In this document: in pieces, positions 8,533 through 17,382 of the stretch
How positions within the stretch are numbered: position 1 is the stretch's first letter
Layout of the letters: the number at the start of each line of letters is the position of its first letter
The notes under the pieces: generated by a model
The model's input: the letters and a program-made list of their open reading frames with translations, nothing else
Database searches by the model: none
What the model was told of the DNA's origin: nothing
Assembly (NCBI RefSeq): GCF_001875655.1
Contig: NZ_MKEQ01000001.1
Span: 1,612,001 to 1,676,000, forward strand
DNA: 64,000 nt
Direction of reading: 5' to 3'
Source: Enterobacter hormaechei ATCC 49162
GTDB lineage: Bacteria; Pseudomonadota; Gammaproteobacteria; Enterobacterales; Enterobacteriaceae
Position numbers and translations under genes: made by a program

Positions 8533-9597
8533 TTAATTCAGTATCTGGACGGCAGCGCCGGGCTGCACGCGCTGCGCACCGTCAGTAATCGCTCGCTCAC
8601 CGGGCTTCACGCCGGAGGCAATCTGGAACTGCTGGCCGATCTGCCCGGCAACCTTCAGCGGGCGCATTTCGGCCTTACCGTCGGCGTTGACCACCCAGGC
8701 GAAGAACCCGTCGCCGTTCTGCTGGACCGCGGCGGCGGGCAGGGTCAACACCGGCTGTTCGCTGGCCGGGCGCAAATACACGTTTACGTTGCCGCCGGGC
8801 AGGAGCTGATGGCGCGGGTTGGCGAACTCGGCGCGCAGCATCACGCTGGCGGTGCGCGGGTCGATGCGGTTATCCACGGAGGTCAGTTCCCCGCTGATGC
8901 GCTGGCCGTTGCTGTCAATCAGCGCCTGCCAGGCCTGCTTCATGGCGCGGATATCCGCATGCTGTCCGGCTTTAGTGGCAAACGCGCCCTCTTCCAGCGC
9001 AAAGGCGATGCGGATCGGATCAAGTTGCACCACCTCCACCAGCACGCCGCTGGCAGGGTTGACCAGGCTGCCGACGTGGAAGTTGCTGTGCCCCACGCGC
9101 CCGTCAATCGGCGAGGTGATGCGGGTGTAGTTCAGCGTGACGCTGCGGGTGTCAAGCCGTGCTTTCGCCTGCTCCAACGCGGCGCTCGCGACGTCGCGCT
9201 GCATGCGGGCGTTGTCCACGTCGTGGCGGCTGATGGCGTTACTGCTGCCCAGGCTTTCGAAGCGGGACAGCTGCTGCTGCGCCTGACGCAGCGTGGCTTC
9301 GGCGCTTCTTACTTCAGCCTGCGCCAGACGCAGGGCGGCGCGCGGCTCGGCGTCGTCCAGTTCGAACAGCACGTCGCCTTTTTTCACGTACTGCCCGTCG
9401 CGGAAGTGGATTCTGGTGATGACGCCCTCCGTACGCGCGCGCAGCTCAACGGTGTGAATGGCTTCGATGCGGCCCGGGATCTGGCGCTCGGCGGCGTGGG
9501 CAGTCTGCTCCACGGTGGCGACGCGAACGGGAATGGCGGCAGCGAATGCGGGTTGCAGCGTGCAGGCGAGGAGTGCGAACAGGAGCGGGAATTTCAT
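8533..9597 (-). CDS. RND efflux periplasmic adaptor subunit
   Basis: 354 residues of the AcrA/MexA membrane-fusion family that bridges an RND pump and an outer-membrane channel. The N-terminus is a Sec signal ending near PAFAAA. Lipoyl half-motifs (ELRARTEGVITRIHFRDGQYVKKGDVLFELDD and later SPIDGRVGHSNFHVGSLV) flank an alpha-helical hairpin at about 95-150. No lipobox cysteine is evident. The gene is 9 bases upstream of the broken pump gene, so they form an operon. No outer-membrane factor is encoded nearby; TolC would be the expected partner. Confidence 0.9.
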   Translation of the reverse strand: MKFPLLFALLACTLQPAFAAAIPVRVATVEQTAHAAERQIPGRIEAIHTVELRARTEGVITRIHFRDGQYVKKGDVLFELDDAEPRAALRLAQAEVRSAEATLRQAQQQLSRFESLGSSNAISRHDVDNARMQRDVASAALEQAKARLDTRSVTLNYTRITSPIDGRVGHSNFHVGSLVNPASGVLVEVVQLDPIRIAFALEEGAFATKAGQHADIRAMKQAWQALIDSNGQRISGELTSVDNRIDPRTASVMLRAEFANPRHQLLPGGNVNVYLRPASEQPVLTLPAAAVQQNGDGFFAWVVNADGKAEMRPLKVAGQIGQQFQIASGVKPGERAITDGAQRVQPGAAVQILN

Positions 9598-9623
9598 GGG
9601 AGTACCTCAGCGTTGTCTCCCCT

Positions 9624-9693
9624 CACCCTAACCCTCTCCCCAAAGGGGAGAGGGAACTTGAACACCCTCTCCCCTTTGGGGAGAGGGCAGGGT
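9624..9693. repeat. paired dispersed palindromic repeat
   Basis: Two hairpins, 9632-9654 and 9665-9687, have the same arms CCCTCTCCCC / GGGGAGAGGG with loops AAA and TTT. They lie head to head within a larger symmetric block (CACCCT ... AGGGTG). The same motif with a shorter stem is at 25722-25742. It looks like an intergenic dispersed element that can terminate or stabilise transcripts between the ATPase and adaptor genes. Confidence 0.75.
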
Positions 9694-9707
9694 GACGGGG
9701 GGCTTAG

Positions 9708-12416
9708 TTATGCGGACTTACGGAACCTGCGGGTCAGTCGCTTCTCGATTTCGACGACGAAGAACATCACCCCCGCCACCGCCAGCGTCACGAACCAGTA
9801 GCGCAGCGGCAGCGCTTCGGTACCGAACAGCATCTGCATAAACGGCAGGTAGATAATCGCCGCCTGGAGCAGGAACAGTACGCCCGTTACCAGCCAGATC
9901 CCTTTGTTCGCCAGCAGGCCACGGTTCAGGGAGAACCCGTCGGTGTTGCGGCAGTTAATCATGTATACCCACTGGGCGCAGACCAGCATCTGCAACAGCA
10001 CGGTGCGGATGAACTCCGCGCTGTGGCCGCGCGGGGCCAGCCAGGCTTCCAGCGCAAAGGCGGCGATGGCAATCATGGTGCCGACGAAGGCCACGCGCCA
10101 CACGGCGTAGGCGTCCATCACGTGCTGCCCGGTCTGGCGCGGCGGACGACGCATAATGTTGCGCTCGGCGGCCTCAAAGGCCAGGCCGAAGGAGAGCGTG
10201 GCGGAGGTCGCCATGTTCATCCACAGAATCAGCACCGGCGTCAGCGGAATGATGTTCCCCGCCAGCAGCGCAATCACAATCAATAGCCCCTGCGCCAGGT
10301 TGGTCGGCATAATGAACAGGATGGTCTTCTTCAGGTTGTCGTAAACGCGACGCCCCTCTTTCACCGCGCTGGCGATGGTGGCGAAGTTATCGTCCGTCAG
10401 GACCATGTCCGCCGCCTCTTTGGTCACTTCCGTGCCTTTAATGCCCATCGCGATGCCGACGTCCGCCTGGCGCAACGCCGGGGCATCGTTCACGCCGTCG
10501 CCGGTCATACCGACGATTTCGCCTTTGTCCTGCAACGCTTTCACCAGGCGCAGCTTATGCTCCGGGCTGGTACGGGCGAAGATGTCATACTTCACCGCCG
10601 CTTCCGCCAGCTCGGCGTCGTCCATCTTCTCCAGCTGGTAGCCGGTGACCGCCTGCTCGCTGTTGGTGATCCCCAGCATCTGACCGATGCTCATCGCCGT
10701 CTGCGGGTGATCCCCGGTGATCATCTTCACGCGGATCCCCGCCTGCTGGCAGGCATTAATCGCCTCAATTGCCTCCGGGCGCGGCGGATCCATCATCCCG
10801 GCGATGCCGAGGAAGATCAGACCGTGGTTCAGGTCGTCGTGGGTTAATGCCTGCTCGCCATTTGCTGGCTTGAACGCCGCGGCGACCATGCGCAGTCCCT
10901 GACGTGCATAGCGCTCCATCTCGTTTTCCCAGTACGCGCGGTTAAAGGCTTGCGCACCGTTGCGGGTCTGCTGCTGCTCACACAGGGCGAAAATCACGTC
11001 CGGCGCGCCGGTAATCAAAATCTGCTCCTCACCGCCAATCTGGTAGTGGGTGCTCATGTACTTGTACTGCGAGTCGAACGGGATCTTGTTAATCAGCGTG
11101 GTCATGACCGGCGCGAGGTGGGCTTTCGCCGCCAGCACCTTCAGCGCGCCCTCGGTCGGCCCGCCAGTGATGCCCCACAGGCCGCGCTCGTCCTGAATCA
11201 GCTGGCTGTCGTTGCACAGGTCGATGGTGCGCAGGTACTGCTCCAGTACGGTACCCGGCTGGATCTGCACCGGCTCGTCGCTGCCTTCCAGATAGATGTG
11301 GCCCACCGGCTCGTAGCTGTTGCCGTCCACGCGATAGCAGGCGTCGGCGGTGATGATGGCTTTCACCGTCATCTCGTTCATGGTCAGGGTGCCGGTTTTA
11401 TCCGAGCAGACCACGGTCATTGCGCCCAGGGTTTCAACCGTCGGCAGCTTGCGGATAATCGCCCGCTTGCGCGCCATCGCCTGCACGCCCAGGGATAGGA
11501 TGATGGAGATAATCGCTGGCAGACCTTCTGGTACAGACGCGACAGCCAGGCTAATGAGGGAGAGCAGCAGCTCGCCCATTGGGATCTCGCGAAACACCAG
11601 GCTGAAGACAAACAGCGCGGCCATCATCGCCAGAATGATGGCGAAGATCGCCTTGCCCAGCTTGTCCATCTGCACCAGCAGCGGCGTGCGGTGCTTTTCA
11701 ATGCCCGCCATCATCTGGTTGATGTGGCCGAGTTCGGTCTCCTGCCCCGTGGCAATGACCACGCCAACGCCGCCGCCTGCGCTTACCGTCGTACCGGAAA
11801 AGACCAGGTTCGTGCGGTCGCCCAGCGGTAATTCGCCGTTCAGCGGATTCGTGTGTTTATCCACCACGGTGGATTCACCGGTCAGAATCGCCTCTTCCAC
11901 GCGTAAATTATGCGCTTCGATTAAACGCATATCCGCCGGAATACGATCCCCCGCGCGTAATACAATAATATCGCCCGGGACTATTTCCGTCGTCGGTATG
12001 GTTTCATGGTTGCCGTTACGAATAACGCGCGCCTCGCTGGAGAGCATATTACGAATACTCTTCAGGGATTTTTCCGCGTTGCTTTCCTGAATGTGGCCAA
12101 TTAGGGCATTGATTACCGCCACGCCCAGAATAACCAGCGTATCAACCCAGTGTCCCATTACCGCCGTTAATACGGCTGCCGCCAGCAGGACGTAAATCAG
12201 CACATCGTTAAAATGCGCGAGAAAACGCAGCCAGCCCGGCTTGCCTTTTTTCTCCGGCAGCGCGTTCGGGCCATGCTTCTGCAAACGCGCCTGCGCCTCG
12301 GTGCGGTCCAGGCCATTAGCCTGGCTCTGCGCCTGAGCAAGCACCTGCTCTACGGTCTGCTGGTACGCCTGCCCACCTGCGGGTGGCATATTCTGCGAGA
12401 AATTTTTTTTGGTCAT
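9708..12416 (-). CDS. P-type cation-transporting ATPase (P2 group)
   Basis: 902 residues with all P-type ATPase signatures: TGES at 179-182 (actuator), PEGLP at 296 (ion-binding helix), DKTGT with phosphorylated Asp339, MxGDxP-type ITGDHP, and TGDGVNDAP in the hinge. The N-terminal cation_ATPase_N region and six C-terminal helices give the P2A-like (Ca or Mg/monovalent) topology. The ion is not certain: P2A is closest by length and the PEGLP motif. ATG 12416 is used; the next gene upstream is divergent. Downstream is the RND adaptor operon after a palindromic repeat. Not adjacent to ybdK in E. coli K-12, so this block is an insertion relative to that genome. Confidence 0.93.
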   Translation of the reverse strand: MTKKNFSQNMPPAGGQAYQQTVEQVLAQAQSQANGLDRTEAQARLQKHGPNALPEKKGKPGWLRFLAHFNDVLIYVLLAAAVLTAVMGHWVDTLVILGVAVINALIGHIQESNAEKSLKSIRNMLSSEARVIRNGNHETIPTTEIVPGDIIVLRAGDRIPADMRLIEAHNLRVEEAILTGESTVVDKHTNPLNGELPLGDRTNLVFSGTTVSAGGGVGVVIATGQETELGHINQMMAGIEKHRTPLLVQMDKLGKAIFAIILAMMAALFVFSLVFREIPMGELLLSLISLAVASVPEGLPAIISIILSLGVQAMARKRAIIRKLPTVETLGAMTVVCSDKTGTLTMNEMTVKAIITADACYRVDGNSYEPVGHIYLEGSDEPVQIQPGTVLEQYLRTIDLCNDSQLIQDERGLWGITGGPTEGALKVLAAKAHLAPVMTTLINKIPFDSQYKYMSTHYQIGGEEQILITGAPDVIFALCEQQQTRNGAQAFNRAYWENEMERYARQGLRMVAAAFKPANGEQALTHDDLNHGLIFLGIAGMMDPPRPEAIEAINACQQAGIRVKMITGDHPQTAMSIGQMLGITNSEQAVTGYQLEKMDDAELAEAAVKYDIFARTSPEHKLRLVKALQDKGEIVGMTGDGVNDAPALRQADVGIAMGIKGTEVTKEAADMVLTDDNFATIASAVKEGRRVYDNLKKTILFIMPTNLAQGLLIVIALLAGNIIPLTPVLILWMNMATSATLSFGLAFEAAERNIMRRPPRQTGQHVMDAYAVWRVAFVGTMIAIAAFALEAWLAPRGHSAEFIRTVLLQMLVCAQWVYMINCRNTDGFSLNRGLLANKGIWLVTGVLFLLQAAIIYLPFMQMLFGTEALPLRYWFVTLAVAGVMFFVVEIEKRLTRRFRKSA

Positions 12417-12613
12417 GGTATTTTTCCTTCAATATCCGGTGGACGGAAGCCGGAATTCCTTTCTGGCTTTAAATAATTCATTTTAAAGTCTTGCGGGTTA
12501 AATTGATCTACCGCAATATATTGACTACCCGGTTATTCAAAACTGATTAAAATTATTTCGACGCATTGATTTTTACAAAATATTTCTAAACCAACACTAA
12601 ACGAGGAGGAAGC

Positions 12614-12724
12614 ATGTTTGGTATTTATCGCGGACGGCGCCTGGCGTTATACATTGTCGCAGCCATTGTTATTGCGACGTTAATTGGATACAGCACCTAT
12701 AGCTTTGTAAAATTATTTTCGTGA
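12614..12724 (+). CDS. 36-residue small membrane protein
   Basis: A short ORF with a very strong ribosome site (GAGGAGGA, 3 bases before ATG 12614) and a single stop TGA at 12722. The peptide starts MFGIYRGRRLALYIV, with basic residues before one hydrophobic helix of about 18 residues, and ends SFVKLFS. This fits a single-pass inner-membrane protein with N-terminus in the cytoplasm. I do not recognise the family. It is divergent from the P-type ATPase, about 200 bases apart, so a regulatory or accessory link to that transporter is possible but unproven. Confidence 0.6.
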   Translation: MFGIYRGRRLALYIVAAIVIATLIGYSTYSFVKLFS

Positions 12725-12904
12725 TACAGACATTTATTTACATAGCGCGATATTAATTTAATCCTCAAGGTTAAATTAATCTCTTTCCGTACATTATTTG
12801 TCGGGGCATGGAATTATTTAATTAAAAAAGGGCCGGAGGGTTGATATTGCTTTACGTTAAAGGATGCCGGACAATGACATTTTTAACTGACGATTAACAT
12901 TACG

Positions 12905-13153
12905 ATGAAACACCCGTTGGAATCGCTGCTGACTGCGGGGGGCATTTTATTGATAGCCCTGATCTCTTGCTTACTGCTGCCCGCGCCGTCGCTGGGTCTG
13001 GTGCTGGCGCAGAAGCTGGTTCAGACCTTTCATATGGTCGACCTGAACCAGCTCTACACCATTTTGTTCTGCGTGTGGTTTTTACTGCTCGGCGCTATCG
13101 AATTCTTCATCCTGCGTTTCGTCTGGCGCCGCTGGTTCTCACTGGCGTCGTAA
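12905..13153 (+). CDS. ybdJ: YbdJ, DUF1158 family inner-membrane protein
   Basis: 82 residues, same length as E. coli YbdJ and clearly its orthologue (MKHPLESLLTAGGILL, LLPAPSLGLVLAQKLV, FVWRRWFSLA). Two hydrophobic helices near residues 10-30 and 50-72. Function unknown. In E. coli it directly precedes ybdK. The start ATG 12905 is the conserved one. Confidence 0.93.
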   Translation: MKHPLESLLTAGGILLIALISCLLLPAPSLGLVLAQKLVQTFHMVDLNQLYTILFCVWFLLLGAIEFFILRFVWRRWFSLAS

Positions 13154-13156
13154 GCC

Positions 13157-13193
13157 AATAAAAAAGCCGGGTGGCGGCGATGCCTTACCCGGC
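13157..13193 (-). terminator. terminator between ramA and ybdJ
   Basis: Arms GCCGGGT (13166-13172) and ACCCGGC (13187-13193). Read on the minus strand the hairpin is followed by TTTTTTATT, a good rho-independent terminator for the romA-ramA transcript; it may also stop ybdJ transcription. Confidence 0.8.
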
Positions 13194-13207
13194 CTGGATT
13201 TCCAATT

Positions 13208-13549
13208 TTAATGTGTCTGGCTGTGATTCTCTTTGCGGTACGCCCCGGGCGGCTGGTTGAAGGTGCGGGTGAAGATGCGCGTAAACGTCTGCTGCGAGTC
13301 AAACCCGTAGCGCAGGCAGATTTCGTACACGCGTTCGTCTGATTCACGCAGATCGCGTGCCGCCAGCAGCAGCTTGCGTTCGCGGATGTAGCGCCCCAGA
13401 CTTTCACCTTTGTATTGCATAAACAGCCGCTGTAAATGCCATTTTGAGTAACCCGCGTGACGGGCAATCTCTTCGATGCGTAACGGCTGATGCAGGTTGT
13501 CATCGATCCATTCGACAATCGTATCAATGACCTGAGCGGAAATCGTCAT
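13208..13549 (-). CDS. ramA: RamA, AraC/XylS-type multidrug resistance activator
   Basis: 113 residues, the standard RamA length, starting MTISAQVIDTIVEWIDDNL. Two helix-turn-helix motifs are visible (IEEIARHAGYSKWHLQRLF and VYEICLRYGFDSQQTFTRIF). RamA, like MarA and SoxS, activates acrAB, tolC and micF and so raises efflux and lowers porin. A longer frame exists upstream, but ATG 13549 follows GGGGGAGAG and gives the conserved N-terminus. It lies 32 bases after romA on the same strand, with RamR encoded divergently. Confidence 0.96.
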   Translation of the reverse strand: MTISAQVIDTIVEWIDDNLHQPLRIEEIARHAGYSKWHLQRLFMQYKGESLGRYIRERKLLLAARDLRESDERVYEICLRYGFDSQQTFTRIFTRTFNQPPGAYRKENHSQTH

Positions 13550-13581
13550 ACTGCTCTCCCCCTCTGCTTCTCGCTTAAACA

Positions 13582-14685
13582 TTATTCCCACCACTCGCGA
13601 AATTGTTGCGTGCTATCGCTCACCCGTACCGGCTCGCCCAGTTCCGGCGTCAGCAGCCGATAGTTTTTATCCTTGCTGGCTTTCGCCAGCTGGATCAGTG
13701 GATCGTTCCAGGTATGTTTCGCCAGCACGAAGCGTCCGTTATGTCCCGGTACGACCGCTTTGGCATTGAGATCTGCCGAGGCCTGCGCCGTTTCCGCCGG
13801 ATGCATATGGATGTACTTCCAGTCCTGGTCGTACTGCCCGTTCTCCATAATGGCCAGATCAACGCCGCCAAACTGCTCGCCGATAGATTTGAAGTGCGGG
13901 CCGTAACCGGAGTCGCCGCTGTAGTAGACCTTCCGCTCCGGGGTGACAAACATAAAGCTGCCCCACAGGGTCTGGTTACGCTTAATGCCGCGTCCGGAAA
14001 AGTGGCGCGCTGGCAGCACATGCACCGTCAGCGCATCGCTGATGTGCACAGACTGGTTCCAGTCCCGTTCATCAATAATGTCCTGGCTCATCCCCCAGTA
14101 GCGCAGGTGTGAACCGACGCCGAGCGGCGTGACCACGCGCTTCACCTTCGGCAGCAGCGCCTTGATGGTGGCGTAATCCAGATGGTCATAGTGATCGTGG
14201 GAGATGATCAGCAGGTCGATTTCCGGCATGCTCTCCGCACGCCACGGATACTCCCCCGCAAAGGCTTTATTGAGGAACGAGAACGGCGCGGCGTAGTTAC
14301 TCAGAACCGGGTCGATCAGAATGCGTTTTCCCGCCAGCTGCATATACCAGGAGGAGTGGCCGAGCCACACCAGCGTGTCCTGGTCAGGCGACAGACTCGC
14401 CAGATCGGTTTTCACCAGCGGCAGCGGCTGCGCCGGACGGGCGTTTTCGGTTTTACGGGTCAGGAACTGCCACCACGCCACCAGCATATTTTGTTGCCCG
14501 GTAAAGCCCGGCGTTGGGAGCGTGTTATGGAATTGCCCGTCGCGATAGTGCGGGGAGGCTTCCACTTCAGAGAGCTGCGCGCCCTGCGGTGGCTGGCCAA
14601 ATCCGGCGTTCAGTACAAACGGTAAACTGGCAGCTGAAGCAATAATCATGACTAATACCACGCAGATGAATAGAGGCTTTTTCAT
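13582..14685 (-). CDS. romA: RomA, metallo-beta-lactamase fold protein
   Basis: 367 residues. An N-terminal signal or anchor (KKPLFICVVLVMIIASAASLPFV) is followed by a metallo-hydrolase domain: LGHSSWYMQLAGKRILIDPVLS, the metal motif HDHYDHLD near residue 167, YSGDSGYG and MHPAET. The family resembles NAPE-PLD/UlaG-like metal hydrolases. RomA was first described in Enterobacter as reducing outer-membrane protein levels, an effect later seen alongside ramA; its enzymatic substrate is not settled. It is the promoter-proximal gene of romA-ramA. Confidence 0.93.
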   Translation of the reverse strand: MKKPLFICVVLVMIIASAASLPFVLNAGFGQPPQGAQLSEVEASPHYRDGQFHNTLPTPGFTGQQNMLVAWWQFLTRKTENARPAQPLPLVKTDLASLSPDQDTLVWLGHSSWYMQLAGKRILIDPVLSNYAAPFSFLNKAFAGEYPWRAESMPEIDLLIISHDHYDHLDYATIKALLPKVKRVVTPLGVGSHLRYWGMSQDIIDERDWNQSVHISDALTVHVLPARHFSGRGIKRNQTLWGSFMFVTPERKVYYSGDSGYGPHFKSIGEQFGGVDLAIMENGQYDQDWKYIHMHPAETAQASADLNAKAVVPGHNGRFVLAKHTWNDPLIQLAKASKDKNYRLLTPELGEPVRVSDSTQQFREWWE

Positions 14686-14739
14686 TTCCTGACCCGCCTA
14701 CGCGCCCCGTCCGATGGTTTGCGCGGGTGATACTTGATT

Positions 14740-14759
14740 ATGAGTGAGTAAGCACTCAT
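14740..14759. promoter_or_regulatory. RamR operator
   Basis: Perfect palindrome ATGAGTG-AGTAAG-CACTCAT in the romA/ramR intergenic region. The arms match the described RamR site (ATGAGTG N6 CACTCAT) in related enterobacteria. Loss of RamR binding here would derepress romA-ramA. Confidence 0.9.
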
Positions 14760-14876
14760 TATAGAGAGGATGATTACGCCGTCAAGAAGGTTTTCGATCT
14801 TTGACATTCCGCGTTGCAGCGTAACAAGGGAAGTGTTTCAATCAGGGCTTTTACAATTGACGGGAGGAAAAATTTA

Positions 14877-15467
14877 GTGGCACGTCCGAAGAGTGAAGAT
14901 AAAAAACAGGCCTTACTGGAAGCAGCCACCGCGGCATTTGCCCAGTCAGGTATTGCCGCCTCAACGGCGTTAATTGCCCGTAATGCGGGCGTCGCTGAAG
15001 GGACGCTGTTTCGCTACTTTGCTACCAAAGACGATCTGCTGAATGCCCTCTACCTGCATCTGAAACAGGATCTCTGCCAGACCATGCTGGCGAACCTCGA
15101 TCGCACCCTCTCCGAGCCAAAAGAACATACCCGCAATATCTGGAACAGCTATGTAGACTGGGGCATACGTAACCCCCTGGCGCATGCGGCTATCCGCCAG
15201 ATTGGCGTCAGTGAAAAGCTGAGCGCCGAAACGGAACAGGCGGTGAAAGAGATGTTCCCGGAACTTCATGAGTTATGCCGCCGCTCGGTGCGCCCGGTGT
15301 TTATGTCCGATGAATTCAAAACGTTTGGCGATGCGCTTTTCTTATCGCTGGCGGAAACCACCATGGAGTTTGCCACCCGCGATCCGTCTCGTGCCGTCGA
15401 TTTTAAAGCGCTGGGCTTTGAGGCCATGTGGCGCGGGCTTGCAGAGGAAGAGATCCATGGACAGTAA
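14877..15467 (+). CDS. ramR: RamR, TetR-family repressor of romA-ramA
   Basis: 196 residues. The N-terminal TetR domain ([40 protein letters not shown]) is followed by a ligand-binding helical domain that in Salmonella RamR binds bile acids and drugs. An upstream ATG extends the frame, but the GTG at 14877 follows GGGAGG and yields the conserved [17 protein letters not shown] start. The frame is intact with no sign of the inactivating changes common in resistant isolates. The 3' end overlaps ybdF by 11 bases. Confidence 0.95.
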   Translation: MARPKSEDKKQALLEAATAAFAQSGIAASTALIARNAGVAEGTLFRYFATKDDLLNALYLHLKQDLCQTMLANLDRTLSEPKEHTRNIWNSYVDWGIRNPLAHAAIRQIGVSEKLSAETEQAVKEMFPELHELCRRSVRPVFMSDEFKTFGDALFLSLAETTMEFATRDPSRAVDFKALGFEAMWRGLAEEEIHGQ

Positions 15468-15825
15468 ATCCTTGCAGGACCATGCCAGACGCGTCGCGCT
15501 GGAGATGCCTTTCACCGAACACTGTTGGCCGTTTGGCCCGGAGTATGACGTGTTTAAGGTGGGCGGGAAAATTTTTATGCTGATGGCGACCGCGCACGGT
15601 CGGCCCCACGTCAGCCTGAAATCCGACCCGGAAAAATCGCTGCTTAATCAGCAGATTTACCGTGGCGTGGAGCCGGGCTATCACCTCAATAAAAAACACT
15701 GGATTTCACTCTACGGCACGGACGACGTCACGCCTGAACTGGTCACCGACCTTATTACGGATTCGTGGAATCTGGTCGTTGATAAACTGCCAAAAAAAGA
15801 TCAGAAGTGGATTCGGCCAGGCTGA
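15457..15825 (+). CDS. ybdF: YbdF, MmcQ/YjbR family protein
   Basis: 122 residues, same length as E. coli YbdF. The MmcQ/YjbR (DUF419) signature is visible: [20 protein letters not shown] and [14 protein letters not shown]. The fold is double-wing DNA-binding-like but the function is unknown. The start ATG 15457 lies inside the end of ramR, so the two are likely co-transcribed. Confidence 0.92.
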   Translation: MDSKSLQDHARRVALEMPFTEHCWPFGPEYDVFKVGGKIFMLMATAHGRPHVSLKSDPEKSLLNQQIYRGVEPGYHLNKKHWISLYGTDDVTPELVTDLITDSWNLVVDKLPKKDQKWIRPG

Positions 15826-15826
15826 T

Positions 15827-15845
15827 TGTTCGTCTGAGACGAACA
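15827..15845. promoter_or_regulatory. 8-bp inverted repeat between ybdF and nfsB
   Basis: TGTTCGTC-TGA-GACGAACA begins 2 bases after the ybdF stop and lies 100 bases before nfsB. There is no T-run, so it is either a weak RNA hairpin or a protein site in the nfsB promoter region. Confidence 0.4.
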
Positions 15846-15945
15846 GAATAAGCGCTCGAATCGCACTTATCTTTTCCCGCTTCGCGCGGTAATCTGCTTT
15901 CCTTTCACGCCCGCCCGCGGGCGAATTTCATCACCAGGAGTTGTT

Positions 15946-16599
15946 ATGGATATTATTTCTGTCGCCCTGAAACGCCACTCAACCAAGGCGTTCGACCCAG
16001 CCAAAAAACTGACCGCAGAAGAAGCGGAAAAAATCAAAACGCTGCTGCAATACAGCCCGTCCAGCACTAACTCCCAGCCGTGGCACTTTATTGTTGCCAG
16101 CACTGAAGAGGGTAAAGCGCGCGTGGCAAAATCCGCGGCGGGCACCTATGTGTTTAACGAACGCAAAATGCTGGATGCCTCTCACGTGGTGGTGTTCTGC
16201 GCGAAAACCGCGATGGACGATGCCTGGCTTGAGCGCGTTGTCGATCAGGAAGAGGCTGATGGCCGTTTCAATACGCCAGAAGCCAAAGCCGCGAACCACA
16301 AAGGCCGCTGCTATTTTGCCGACATGCACCGCGTCGATCTGAAAGATGACGACCAGTGGATGGCGAAGCAGGTTTACCTGAACGTCGGTAACTTCCTGCT
16401 GGGCGTGGCCGCGATGGGCCTGGACGCGGTGCCAATTGAAGGCTTTGACGCGGCTATTCTTGATGAAGAGTTTGGCCTGAAAGAGAAAGGCTTCACCAGC
16501 CTGGTGGTGGTCCCGGTCGGGCATCACTGCGTGGAAGATTTCAACGCCACGCTGCCGAAATCACGCCTGCCGCTGAGCACGATTGTGACTGAGTGCTAA
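15946..16599 (+). CDS. nfsB: NfsB oxygen-insensitive NAD(P)H nitroreductase
   Basis: 217 residues, orthologue of E. coli Nfs[35 protein letters not shown] (FMN site), [16 protein letters not shown], and the typical end. A cytoplasmic flavoprotein dimer that reduces nitrofurans and nitroaromatics by two-electron steps, so it activates nitrofurantoin. E. coli nfsB belongs to the mar/sox/rob regulon. ATG 15946 follows CAGGAG. Confidence 0.96.
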   Translation: MDIISVALKRHSTKAFDPAKKLTAEEAEKIKTLLQYSPSSTNSQPWHFIVASTEEGKARVAKSAAGTYVFNERKMLDASHVVVFCAKTAMDDAWLERVVDQEEADGRFNTPEAKAANHKGRCYFADMHRVDLKDDDQWMAKQVYLNVGNFLLGVAAMGLDAVPIEGFDAAILDEEFGLKEKGFTSLVVVPVGHHCVEDFNATLPKSRLPLSTIVTEC

Positions 16600-16603
16600 G
16601 TAA

Positions 16604-16628
16604 AACGGGCCGCTCTGTGCGGCCCGTT
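16604..16628. terminator. bidirectional terminator after nfsB
   Basis: Perfect 10-bp arms AACGGGCCGC and GCGGCCCGTT around TCTGT, between the convergent nfsB and the minus-strand gene ending at 16627. Confidence 0.75.
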
Positions 16629-17229
16629 ACGCTTTACTGATGACCAGCCTGCGATGCGGATGAACATCACGATCGTTGCCCCAGGCAAAGGCAATCCAGC
16701 GCTCTTCCAGTTCGGCGTAAGAATTTACGGGCGTTAATGTCCACTCTTCTCCCACCGTACCGTCTGCCACACTAATGCGATAGTTCATGGTAAACGCCCA
16801 GTCGATCATCCGCAGCCAGAACCGTTGCCCGTCTCCCGTTTGCTCGCTGTCCGAGACTACGATGTCGTATTCGCTTAGCACCCACTGGAAAAATAATTGC
16901 GGTAATCCGCTTATCACGCGCTGGTGGACGGCGCGCGGGGTGCGCCACACCATGACCTGCGTAGCGGCACCGTGGGGAAAGGTGATTTCTTTGTGAAATG
17001 TAAGCTTTACGGCATAAGCCGTATAAGGCTTGCCGCCATCGGTAGTCACGAGACGATATTCATCGCCATAACGCGATTTTAAAAACCGGTATCCGACTGG
17101 CAGCAAGAACCCCGGCAGATGAAAATCCGCTGTGCCCCGTGCAAGAAATGCTTCGGTATGTTCGACGTTTCGGGAGATAAGGCCGAGTTTTTGGCTGAAG
17201 TCTGCGGAATCAATCATCAGTGGCGACAT
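16627..17229 (-). CDS. hypothetical protein, 200 residues
   Basis: I do not recognise this family. The protein is soluble by composition, rich in Trp, Phe and Tyr, with segments FLLPVGYRFLKSRYGDEYRL, VMVWRTPRAVHQRVISGLPQLFF and FWLRMIDWAFTMNYRI, suggesting a compact mixed alpha/beta fold. No signal peptide or membrane helix. ATG 17229 has only a weak GAG upstream; ATG 17217 is an alternative. It lies alone between nfsB and an XRE regulator, a region absent between nfsB and ybdG in E. coli K-12, so it is accessory. Confidence 0.65.
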   Translation of the reverse strand: MSPLMIDSADFSQKLGLISRNVEHTEAFLARGTADFHLPGFLLPVGYRFLKSRYGDEYRLVTTDGGKPYTAYAVKLTFHKEITFPHGAATQVMVWRTPRAVHQRVISGLPQLFFQWVLSEYDIVVSDSEQTGDGQRFWLRMIDWAFTMNYRISVADGTVGEEWTLTPVNSYAELEERWIAFAWGNDRDVHPHRRLVISKA

Positions 17230-17382
17230 TAGTTGTTTCTCATGGCGTGAGTATAGTCGACTTAACCCCTCATCGAAATGATGTCGATGCCGTCGGTTGG
17301 TTTACGTTAAACGCCACCTTACACCTGTCTCATCCGCTTAGCAGAGCCAGCTCTGATTCCCTGAAAGCCCCTCGCAAAAAAC

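Noticed and set aside
8152..9801. 549-residue plus-strand open frame across the RND pump and adaptor genes
   Set aside because: It is antisense to two genes with clear RND and adaptor motifs, is rich in Arg, Gly and Ala as expected for the reverse frame of GC-rich DNA, and shows no domain.
15849..15880. marbox upstream of nfsB
   Set aside because: A GCAC-containing stretch near 15860 matches only the first half of the marbox consensus, too weak to list.
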